Shown here: positions 48,859 to 57,860 of the stretch, piece after piece
Layout: each line of letters starts with the position of its first letter
How positions within the stretch are numbered: the first letter of the stretch is position 1
DNA from: Acanthornis magna
Taxonomy: Eukaryota; Chordata; Aves; Passeriformes; Acanthizidae
Length of the DNA stretch: 64,000 nt
Assembly (NCBI GenBank): GCA_036785705.1
Contig: JAWUZG010000174.1
Location: 310,001-374,000, forward strand
Reading direction: 5' to 3'
Notes under the pieces: generated by a model
What the model was told of the DNA's origin: nothing
The model's input: the letters and a program-made list of their open reading frames with translations, nothing else
Databases searched by the model: none
Position numbers and translations under genes: made by a program

Positions 48859-49534
48859 CCGATGTGCAGCAGTTCTGACAGCATCAGGCACCTTCTGGGA
48901 TGATACCAGCAGAGAAAACCAGAGTCACAGTGCATTCGTGGGTGCTGCTGCTGGGTGACTCCTCTAACAAAGGACAAGTGGAAGTGCCAAGGAGCACGAG
49001 GATGGCAGGAAATCCTCAAGAGCTCTGCTCCAGGCAAATTACTCGTCTTCTTGCTGTGCCCCTTCTCCAGCATCCTGTGAGGAGTCTCCCTCAGTGCTAC
49101 AGGAAGCAAGACCCAGTGGTTCAGTTTATTACACTCATCACATTTCATTAATCGTTGCTGTCTCTGCTCTGTTCCTGCCCCGCCGCTGCTCTCAGCCCTG
49201 TTCTCCTGGTGCCACCTCGCGGGTAGTCCATCTTCTCTCCTCCCTATCTTCCTGTGAGTTCATTCCGCAGCGGTGATTTGGGGTGGAACACACACGGTCT
49301 GGAGCGGCGTGTCCTGGCGTAGAACGGGAGCAGGCAGCGTCCACCCGTGGGGTCAGGGCGGGGCGTCCCGGTGAGGGCCGGGAGCTGTGCTGGGCAGCAC
49401 GGAAATGCCCCTGGACGGGGGAGTGCAATTAGCAGTAGAGGCCAATTAGCCGGAATCCGGCAGCTTTTAGTACAACATCAGTGATTTGCGGCGCTGCTTT
49501 CGGCAGCCCCTCCAGCCTTTCCCCGCGGAAACAC

Positions 49535-49612
49535 CGCTCCCGGTGCTTGGCTGCGGGGTCCTTCCCTTCGCCGTTCCCGGTGCTTGGCTACACTGTCCTT
49601 CCCTTCGCCGTT
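49535..49612. repeat. 37-bp tandem repeat, about two copies
   Basis: 'cggtgcttggct' at 49541 recurs at 49578. Both copies end in 'ccttcccttcgcc' followed by gttcccg. Confidence 0.85.
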
Positions 49613-49658
49613 CCCGCTTTTCGATCCCCAGCCTCAGCTTCCTCCCGGGACTCCTCTG

Positions 49659-49713
49659 TTTCCTTTTCCTTTCCTTTTCCTTTCCTTTTCCCTTCCTCCT
49701 CCTCCTCCTCCTC
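49659..49713 (+). repeat. Pyrimidine tract (CCTTTT-type then CCT repeats)
   Basis: About 55 nt with only C and T on this strand, formed from CCTTTTCCTTT units and then CCT repeats. It lies about 25 bp upstream of the first E-box. Confidence 0.9.
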
Positions 49714-49736
49714 GAAGCATCCCGAGCGGCCGGGCG

Positions 49737-49843
49737 CTCACGTGACCCCACCCGGTGCCGCGGTCACGTGATCGCCGCCCGGCGCAGCGGTCACGTGCGA
49801 TGAGCGCGGTGCCGCGGTCACGTGACCCGCTGCCGGTGTCGCA
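49737..49843 (+). promoter_or_regulatory. Four CACGTG E-boxes in a 27-bp tandem repeat
   Basis: CACGTG occurs at 49739, 49765, 49792 and 49819, spaced 26, 27 and 27 bp. The last three sit in the unit 'gtcacgtga...ccggtgccgcg'. The extended form GTCACGTGA(C) is a good match to the USF/MiT-TFE (CLEAR-like) E-box. The cluster ends about 20 bp before the OTUD3 ATG. Confidence 0.85.
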
Positions 49844-49864
49844 GGCGTGGTGGCCCCGGCGGGA

Positions 49865-50037
49865 ATGTCCCGCAAGCAGGGGGCCAAGGCCCGGCCCGCC
49901 GCCGGTGCCAAGAAGGGCCGGCGGCCCCGGCACCCCCCCACCGGACCGGCCCCGGGCCCAGTTCCGGGCGACAGCGGCGGCCTCGCCGGGCAGCTCCGGG
50001 CCCTCGGCCTCAAGCTGCGGGAGGTGCCGGGAGATGG
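49865..50037 (+). CDS. OTUD3: OTUD3 exon 1 (start codon)
   Basis: ATG at 49865 with G at -3. The exon has 57 codons plus two bases, ending LKLREVPGD before donor ATGG|GTGAGC. Confidence 0.93.
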
Positions 50038-53000
50038 GTGAGCGCCGCAACGGGTGTACCCGGTAACGCCGGGGCCGGCGATTCCCCGGGCATGCAGCGC
50101 TGAAGGGGCTGAGGGCTTCCTCCTCTCCGGGTGATGGGAGCCCGTGTCGCCGGGCCCGAGGGCTTTCATCGCTCCTGAGGGTGGGCAGCCCCTGTGTCGG
50201 GGTCCGAGGGCTTTCATCGCGCCCGGGGGTGGGCAGTCCGGGGCCCGACGATTTCCCCCTCCCGGTTGAGTGGGCCCCGTGCTCCACAGGGGTGAGGATT
50301 TTCCCGCTGTACCCCGTCAGGGATCTCTGCTCTGCATTTCTGACGGCTCTGCCAGTCCCAGTCCGGATGCCCAGGGAGCTGAGGGCTCCACTGTCCAGCT
50401 GAACAGAGCACGGGAAAGTCCATAACTGTTCTTCTGGAACACTTTCACCCCGATCTTTTCCGTAAGGTGAAAGGGTAATAGATGTTTCTGCTTAGAATTT
50501 CTTAGTGGGTCATTTGTCCTTTGTTGCTTTGTCACTTGCCTGGTGTCAGTGTAATACAGCTTGGCCCAGCAGTTTTACCATGACATGATCACTCCAACCC
50601 AGCTGTTCTAGCAGCAGCAGCCATTCGAAGCACAGGGAATGAGGGCTCCTTTGCATCCATATCCTTGCTAAACTGGGCAGAATGAGCACAGCCCTTTCCC
50701 TTTGACCCAGTATTCCTTCTGCTGCCTCAGACACACTCACTCATCATTTCCCTCTCGGCAGCAACTGCTTGTTTCGGGCCCTGGGGGACCAGCTGGAGGG
50801 GCACTCCCGGAACCACCTGCGGCACCGCCAGGAGACCGTGGAGTACATGGTGAGGCAGCGCCAGGACTTCGAGCCCTTTGTGGAGGATGATGTGCCCTTT
50901 GACAAACATGGTATGGGCTCTGGAGGACATCCTGGGAGGGGTCATTTTGTCGTGGGGTTGCATCTCCTTAGAGCAGCTCCTTTTGAGTTCCTCATCCCAG
51001 AACTACCTTAGGGCTCCTCTCTAGTTTTCAGAAGCAGGGACTTCACACTTATGCCTGTTGTGATGCTGTGGAAAGGTGAGCTGTTAAATCCACCTTGAAT
51101 TTGTCCTGGAAATTTTTTAAATTTAGGAGAAATTTGGAGAAGGAAAGAGAGACAAAAAAGGCAAGGAATGAAAATCAGGTGTTTTCAAAAGGAACTTAAG
51201 GAAAATTGCCTAGTTCTCCTTGAATACTGGTGGGTATTTGGCTGTTTTGTTGAGTGGCTGATTTCTCTGAGTTTCTTTCTCCTTGGCACTCAGTATTTCC
51301 TACTGAATACAGGGGAAGATCCAAAGCAGAGGTGAATAGAACCTTGAATGTGCCAGGTACCATGCAGATGATGAATGGAAGTGGTTTGGTCACTTAGCAC
51401 GTGGCCCTCCTCCTGAGCTAACAGGACCAGTGGCCTTGCTTAGTATAAGGGGTTTTATTATTTATACTTTATTTTGCCTTTTTTAGAGATTTCTGTGTTC
51501 GTCTAGATGCATTAACTTCTTAATGCCAAATTAAGAAGTTGCCAAATTCTTGCCTCAGCACTCACTGTTTCACAGGTGGGGTTTCCCTTCCAGAATTTCT
51601 AGGGCTCGTGCTGAAATCTCACCCCTCGTTGTCCCTCCAGTGCTTTTGGAAGTGTCAGAAATCAGTCAGGTTTCAACTCTTGTGAATGTTTTTTTCCTTT
51701 AGTTACCAATTTGGCCAAGCCTGGTACTTTTGCTGGCAACGATGCTATCGTGGCCTTTGCAAGGAACAATCAAATGAATGTGGTTATTCATCAGCCCAAC
51801 GCTCCGCTGTGGCAGGTGAGAAACAAAGCTTCTGCATCTTGGTCTAATTTTTACCTGATGGATACAAATAGTGTGGAAAATTCCTGATTTATTAAAAAAA
51901 GGCTGTACCTGCAATGAGCAGGGCATGGTGCAGAGCTGTGCTTGGTTTTTGAAGAGGGAGAACAATCCAGATTTTGGCTAGAAGGAGGGGGAATGAAAGA
52001 AAACAGTGAATGCGTGAAAGATGGGTGTGTGGGGGCAGAGCAGCATGTTTTAGTTGGGTTTTAAGCAATGAGCTTCAGCGCTGAAGATCAGACTGCATGT
52101 GAGGTGAGTCTTCTGATAGGAATCCCTGAATGGGTCAGGTTGGAAGGGACCACAGTAGATCAGCTGGTCCTGTCTTCCTGCTGCTCTCGAGGCTGAGCAG
52201 CCCCAGCTCCCTCAGCCTTTCCTGGGCAGGGAGATGCTCCAGGCCCTTCCTCATCTCCGCAGCCTCCGCTGGCCCTGCACCAGGAGCTCCCTGCCCCTCC
52301 TGTCCTGAGGAGCCCAGAACTGGACACAGCACTCCAGGTGTGCCCCACAGGGCTGGGCAGAGGGGCAGGGTCACTCCCTGACCTGCTGGCACTGCTCGTC
52401 CCAGTGCACCCCAGGATCCCCTTGGCCTCCTGGCCCCCAGGACACTGCTGCTCAGGGACAGCTCGTTGACCATGGGACCCCCAGGTCCTTCTCCGCAGAG
52501 CTGCTCCAGCAGGTCACCCCCAGCCTGTGCTGGTTGATCCTCCCCAGGGGCAGGACCTGTATTTGCCCTTGTTGAGCTTCAGACAATTCTTCCCTGCCCA
52601 TCTCTCCAACCCGTGGGGTCCTGAAGGGCTGCACATCCCTCTGGGGGATCAGCCCCCTGGGATTTGAGCCAGGCTGTACAATAAAGTTCAGGGAGATGTA
52701 AATGAAGGTATAGCAGGGCATGCACTGTGTTGGAGTAAAGCTCCATCAATTCTGCGTGGGATGTAGAATGCAAAGGTTTCTGACAGATGGATAAACAAGG
52801 TTTTAAAAGAAGTTTTAAAACCTTGAAGTGGTGTTTAATCACCTCCTGGAAAGGGCTGTGTGCTGTGGTTTCCTCTGACAGAGGGGCACTGGAACAAGTA
52901 ATCCATCAGGTTCCTCGTTTTCTATTTTTTATTGTTTTTCCCTGGCAAGTCCACACTGGAATGGGTCCATGCTCACTCTGCCTGGTCACTGAGCAAGTGA

Positions 53001-56000
53001 GAACCTGTATTCAGGTCAGGATTGTTTCTGGCCCCTGTTTACAGATAGAACCAATGAAGTACATAGATTAAATAGGGCAATAAAGATAAAAAACCAGATG
53101 AAGTCTGTCAGTGACGTCTTAAATACATTTAAAACAGCGTCAGATGGATTCCTGAACTCAAAACAAGTTTAAACTCTCATTTACAGGCAGCCATGGGCAG
53201 TGGGACAGGTGAGCAAAGTGACCCTGCAGGGGGGGTCACAGGGGTGGTTTTCATGTGTTGTTCCTCAGTGTTATAATCTACTGAGATTTTGATGTCCTTT
53301 TCAAAATCTTGACTCTTTAATCTCCTCTCATTGACCATTTTAGGGGGCAATACAGAATTTGTGGTGAGGTTCTGTCTTGCCTGAGCAGAGTGTGGTTAGT
53401 GAAGGGTTGTCTCAGGCCCTTGAGGATGGTGTGAGTAAAGAGAACTGTGAGTAGTTGTAACATCATGACAAGCTCTTTGCAGGTGGACATCTCTGCATGG
53501 AATTCTTAGGGCTTTGAACACCCCTTAACTTTTTGGTAGTGACTGTAAATCATAGGATTGGTTAGTTGAAAAGACCTTTCAGAATGTGGAGTCCAACTGT
53601 AGACTCAGGTTAGCTGAGATCTGTGGGTTATTTTATTGGCTTTTCAGATAACAGGCTGGCTTTTTTTCCTGCTGTTTTTAATCTGCAGCTCTCATTTACT
53701 TGCCAGTTTCAGTGTGTTCATAGAATCAGAGAATCCCAGGTTGGTTTGGGCTGGGGTGGACCTTAAAGCCCATCCAGTGCCACCCCCTGCCATGGCAGGG
53801 ACCCCTCCCACTATCCCAGGCTGCTCCAAGCCCTGTCCAGCCTGGTCTGGGACACTGCCAGGGATCCAGGGGCAGCCACAGCTTCTCTGGGCACCTGTGC
53901 CAGCGCCTCCCCACCCTCACAGGGAAGGATTTCTTCACAATATCCCATCTATCCCTGCCCTCTGTCATTGGGAAGCCATTCCCTGTGTCCTGTCACTCCA
54001 GGCCCTTGTCCACAGTCTCTCCATCTTTCCTGTCGGCTCCTTCAAGCACTGGCAGGTCACAATTAGGTCATCCTGGAGCCTTCTTTTCTCCAGGCTGAGC
54101 AATCCCAACTCTCCCAGCCTTTCCTCATAGAGGAACTGCTCCATCCCTCTAAATCAATTTGGTGGCCCTCTCTGGCCCACTCCAGAGTGCAAAGAGGCTT
54201 CTCTAATAAGAGCTAAACTGGCCAATTTTCAGAATAATCTTTCAGGAGCTTTGAGATTTGTTAGATACCTATTCAAGCTCTGGCAGAGGAGAAATGTTTA
54301 AAATAAATCTTACCAAGTTTCAGCATTTGAATCATTTAACAGGATAAAAAGCAGAAGTTAGATAAAACCAAGTGTTGAATTGGAACCTAAAGGTGAGCCA
54401 GTGTAAAATAGATGAATGGAGAATTATTTGTTTGGAAATCTGAAGTCATTAGTGCAGCACAAACCGCAGACACAGCCGAAGGGTGACTTGGTGTGAGGTC
54501 TGGGAGCTGAGATAAGGCAACTCACAGACGTAAAAGGGTTGGGAAACTCTGGAGCCCTAAAGCAAGGAGTTCTGGTCCTTTGCTTGCTGACGTCTGCTCC
54601 AGGAGAGCTGCTGGGTCTTTGAACTCGGGCTGGCAGGTCAGGCCAAGCTGGTCTGCAAGTGCAGTGGGAATTTCTGCATTCCTGGCAGGAGCTGGAATGC
54701 TGTATAGCTCTTATCTAATAGTTTGAGACACTGATAATCGTGGTAGGAACTATTCTCACATCAGTATAGACAGCAGAGCAGGAATTTTCTGTGGAAACTG
54801 CTGTAACTTGGTGCTGACAAAGCGAAGGAACATTCAGTTGTTAACAGTGCTCCTGAGTGGAGTTAATACATTTTCATGGATTTGCTTTCTTTTAAAAACA
54901 AAACACAGCCACTTGGGATGCTGTTAAAAAAGCATCTGTCCTAGCTGCAGATCAAAAGTTACCCTGAGTGACTTTTTCCACTGTTGCTGTCACTTGAATG
55001 TCCTCTCTTCTCTCATATTTGAGGGTAAAATGACAGGGTACATTCCCTGGGAGCTGTTGCTGAAGTTGGATCTGGGAAGATGATCAGAAAACTGATAGCT
55101 CCCATGGAAAGTTTAGGAAATAGTTCTGAGCTTTCCACAAAAATATTTTCATCCAGCGTTTTTTGTGTTCTGATGTAACCGCACAATATTTTACATCTGG
55201 CTTCCAAACCTCCTTCTCTTCCTGTTTAAAATGCTCCAGCAACCACATACTCGCTTCCTTCCCGGTGTTTGCAAAAAAAATGTGAATACTTTGAAAAATC
55301 TGATGCTGAAGTCAATTCCAAATGCTCATTTGCAGTTTGTTTGTTTTGTTGAGATCCGGGGCACAGACAGGAGCGACGCGAGGGAGCTGCACATCGCCTA
55401 CCGATACGGGGAGCACTACGACAGCGTCAGGAGGATCAACGACGACTCAGAAACGCCAGCCTACCTTCGGATGGAGGTTGGTTGTGACAGAAGGAGGTGG
55501 CTGCGGGTGACAAACAGAGCTGAGGAATGCTACCAGTTGATTTCCATTCTCGTTTGGCATGGAGAGAAGAGCTGGTCTCTGTGTCATGCTGGGATAGCAA
55601 AGCCCTGAGGTTGTTGTAGCTCATGCTGCTGGCTCTCCTGGGAGGGGCTGTGAAGGATTTCAGCCTCTGGGCTGGAAACAATCCAAAGCTGATGCTCTGG
55701 GGTGGGCTGTCTGGAAGCAACCTCATCTAAATGACATAATCACGCACCTCAGATGGAAAAGCAAAGAGAAGGGAGGAAAGAGCTGGAGATGCAACAGCTG
55801 GATGCAGTTGTCCTCTTCATATCTCCCCTTTTGATGTTGAGGAGTAATTGTGCTGTGCTTGAGGTTCTCTGCGCATGGCTGAGGTATGGTTTTGTATTAA
55901 AAATAATCAATTTAAAAGCTTGTTTACTGGCATTCATGATGCTATAGTACACTGGAGTTTGTTCAGTAGTGCAGGAGATGTGGGAAACTCTCAGTGATGG

Positions 56001-57830
56001 TGGAACTTACAGTTTCCAAGATGCTGCGACACAGGATGTTCCTGAGAAAAGTGTGCAATGATAATTACTTTTCTTATGATGTCAGACTTTTTTGGATTGC
56101 CTGCTTGTGTGATCTGCAGGGCTTTGCTTTTCTTCAGATGCTTTGCAAGAACGATTCGAATAAGGCAGAGGAAGTGAAGGCACAGAAGGGCGACTCTGAG
56201 GATGAGACTGAAGTGGAGGTGGAAGATGCTGTGCAAACAGTGTGCAATGCAACTGGGTGCTCAGTAAGTATCAAGGAGCCTTTCTGTGCTTTGTGTTCAA
56301 ACCTCCTTGACACATGAAAGTGGTCCTGGGAAAAATTCTAAAAACCACTGGTCTTGGACAATTTGAGTACCACAGCCATAAACCAGGGTGCATCTCATCC
56401 TAGAATCAACCCTTAGAGGCAGGTGAAATACCTACTTTATGTGAATGCGTAATAATTTTGGAAGGTTTGTCTTGCAGCTCTCATAAAATTCACTTGGAAA
56501 CAAATCCTGTAAGTTGTGAAATCCTTTGGGGGTATTGAACATCCCAGATAACTGAATAATCTGTGGCTTTTGGCTGTTGGCCCTGCAGGTGCCTAGAACA
56601 GAAAGGGCCAAGAGAGAAACTCATGCAGAAACAGCGTATTCCTTTTTCCTGTTATCTTCAGGAATTTAAGGTTTTCCCCCTCACTGTATCAGAAATGAAG
56701 CACAAACCAATTGAATGATCATAAAAACAGCAGCCCCCCCTCAGTGGTGCAGGTGTTGTCAAGTGAATGTAGGTCAGAGATTTGAACTTCTTCAGTGTTC
56801 TCCTTCCCCTCTTGTGGACAGGACATTGATTTAGTGAGCCACATTCTGGAAGTGGAGGACTACAACGTGGAATCTGCAATATTTGCCATCTTGCAAGTGA
56901 AGGAAGGGGAAGGAACGGGTGAGTGCACAGTTTGTCACCTGGGGCTTCAGGTGAACATGGCATTGGTGTTGGGGACAGCAGCAGGACAGGTGGGGTTTGT
57001 GTGCTGCCACCTCAGCCTTCTGTGCTCAGGAAGGTTAGTGAGGACAGCTTCAGTCCAGCTTCCAAAAAGCCCCAGGACTTGTGGGAGCAGGAATTGGCTG
57101 ACAGTGTGGGTAGAGTGTGTCTGAGGAAAAGCTCTGCTGTTGGCAGGTACCGAGGAGCAGCAGGAGCCCCCGGGCAGGGATCAGAAATCCTGCAGCAGTA
57201 CACTGTGGGAGGAGAATGGAAGTGGTTCGCGAATCTTTGGAAATCAGATCTTGCATCAAGGTGAAACAGAAAACGACAAGGGACAGGCTGGATCCAGGGA
57301 AGAGAACCGAGCCAGCAGGAACCCAAAGGTGTGTGAGGGGTTTGGCAGCAATGTGAGCACCCTGCAGTGATCGGGGCATGCTCTAGGGTTGCTTACTCAG
57401 CAGCTCTTTTCTCCTTTCAGTTTAAAAGAGCTGCTCACTGAATTTTGTCACTGCTGCAGCTGTGACTTCTCTGCCACAAACATTTCCTGGTGACATGTGG
57501 CACTCTTCCCAAAACCACTCAGAATAAAGTTCTCATAAATAGTTAGGAATGTCCTCTGGCAGCTGCCTTGCTATTTGCTTGTCTCCTTTATTAGTTTTTC
57601 CCGGCTGAGCAGAACAGGTGTGGTTTGACCTTCGTGTTTTCATCCTTCCCCTTCAGGTAGCCAAGAAACAGAGGAAGGAGCAGCAGCGGCTGGAGAAGAA
57701 GAAGAGGCAGGAGGAGAGGCACCGGCAGAAGGTCCTGGCCACCAAGAGGGACTGTGCAGACAGCAGGACAGAGACAGACCCGGCCAACCACGTCACCCTG
57801 GTGAAGGCCATGGCAGCCCTAAACATATGA
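49865..57830 (+). CDS. OTUD3: OTU domain-containing protein 3, deubiquitinase (8 coding exons)
   Basis: A cysteine protease that removes ubiquitin from substrate proteins. Exons are 49865-50037, 50762-50910, 51703-51815, 55354-55476, 56138-56263, 56822-56918, 57147-57328 and 57657-57830: 379 codons with stop, 378 residues (human 398). The OTU active site [13 protein letters not shown] gives Asp57 and Cys60. The catalytic His lies in [14 protein letters not shown] (about His166). A UBA-like region follows at about 215-258, with [14 protein letters not shown] and [13 protein letters not shown]. The C-terminus is a basic coiled coil ([19 protein letters not shown]) ending [10 protein letters not shown], as in human. 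The start was chosen because [14 protein letters not shown] matches human MSRKQAAKSRPGSG. The stretch between this and the OTU domain is Pro/Gly-rich and about 16 residues shorter than in human. Confidence 0.96.
50113..50257. repeat. 48-bp minisatellite, about three copies, in OTUD3 intron 1
   Basis: 'gagggctttcatcgc' at 50159 recurs at 50207. A more diverged copy begins at 50111. The units are GC-rich. Confidence 0.75.
50762..50910 (+). CDS. OTUD3: OTUD3 exon 2 (catalytic Cys)
   Basis: Acceptor CCCTCTCGGCAG at 50761. The exon encodes [20 protein letters not shown], then [17 protein letters not shown], with donor ATG|GTATGG. Intron 1 is 724 bp. Confidence 0.97.
51703..51815 (+). CDS. OTUD3: OTUD3 exon 3
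   Basis: Acceptor TTCCTTTAG. The exon encodes [20 protein letters not shown], then [15 protein letters not shown], with donor CAG|GTGAGA. Intron 2 is 792 bp and unremarkable. Confidence 0.97.
52119..52650 (-). mobile_element. CR1 LINE 3'-end fragment, about 530 bp
   Basis: 'caggttggaagggaccacag' opens the fragment. It runs through 'agcccagaactggacacagc', 'actccaggtgtgccccacag' and 'ttgttgagcttcagacaatt'. It is the longest CR1 copy in the window. Confidence 0.95.
53548..53612 (-). mobile_element. CR1-like terminal scrap
   Basis: 'tcataggattggttagttga' then 'aaagacctttcagaatgtgg' resembles a diverged CR1 tail. The match is weak. Confidence 0.5.
53717..54185 (-). mobile_element. CR1 LINE 3'-end fragment, about 470 bp
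   Basis: 'catagaatcagagaatccca' through 'ctccaagccctgtccagcct' and 'ctttcctcatagaggaactg' matches CR1 in reverse. Confidence 0.95.
55354..55476 (+). CDS. OTUD3: OTUD3 exon 4 (catalytic His)
   Basis: Acceptor TTTGTTGAG. The exon encodes [20 protein letters not shown], then [18 protein letters not shown]. The donor GAG|GTTGGT is weaker than consensus, but it keeps the frame with exon 5. Confidence 0.93.
56138..56263 (+). CDS. OTUD3: OTUD3 exon 5 (start of UBA-like region)
   Basis: Acceptor TTTTCTTCAG. The exon encodes [20 protein letters not shown], then [14 protein letters not shown], with donor TCA|GTAAGT. A second acceptor at 56119 would add six residues (GFAFLQ) in frame. I chose the downstream site for its better pyrimidine tract and its fit to human. 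Confidence 0.88.
56822..56918 (+). CDS. OTUD3: OTUD3 exon 6 (rest of UBA-like region)
   Basis: Acceptor TTGTGGACAG. The exon encodes [20 protein letters not shown], then [12 protein letters not shown], with donor ACGG|GTGAGT. Confidence 0.95.
57147..57328 (+). CDS. OTUD3: OTUD3 exon 7
   Basis: Acceptor CTGTTGGCAG. The exon encodes a linker with [15 protein letters not shown] (human LWEEGGSGARIFGNQ), ending RNPK before donor AAG|GTGTGT. Confidence 0.93.
57657..57830 (+). CDS. OTUD3: OTUD3 exon 8 (C-terminus)
   Basis: Acceptor CCCCTTCAG. The exon encodes [20 protein letters not shown] and the end [12 protein letters not shown], with stop TGA at 57828-57830. Confidence 0.96.
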   Translation, partial: VAKKQRKEQQRLEKKKRQEERHRQKVLATKRDCADSRTETDPANHVTLVKAMAALNI

Positions 57831-57854
57831 CTCAGTGCTCTGCTGAGAAAAGCA

Positions 57855-57860
57855 AATAAA
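57855..57860 (+). terminator. OTUD3 poly(A) signal AATAAA
   Basis: 'gcaaataaaactg' lies 25 nt past the stop. A second AATAAA near 58256 ('aaatttaaataaagc') would give a longer 3' UTR. Confidence 0.6.

Larger units (their letters stand above)
49290..50290 (+). promoter_or_regulatory. CpG island and promoter region of OTUD3
   Basis: About 1 kb of GC- and CpG-rich sequence surrounds OTUD3 exon 1. It contains a 37-bp duplication, a pure pyrimidine tract, four E-boxes in a 27-bp repeat, and a 48-bp minisatellite just inside intron 1. No TATA box is evident. Long minus-strand open frames here are CpG shadows. Confidence 0.8.
51816..55353 (+). other. OTUD3 intron 3 with CR1 fragments
   Basis: This 3,538-bp intron carries three CR1-derived segments (52119-52650, 53548-53612, 53717-54185), all in reverse orientation. 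No exon was recognised. Confidence 0.85.

Noticed and set aside
49634..50287. 217-codon minus-strand frame and other long frames in the OTUD3 CpG island
   Set aside because: They are Arg/Pro/Gly-rich frames caused by a lack of stop codons in CpG sequence. No splice logic or family match.
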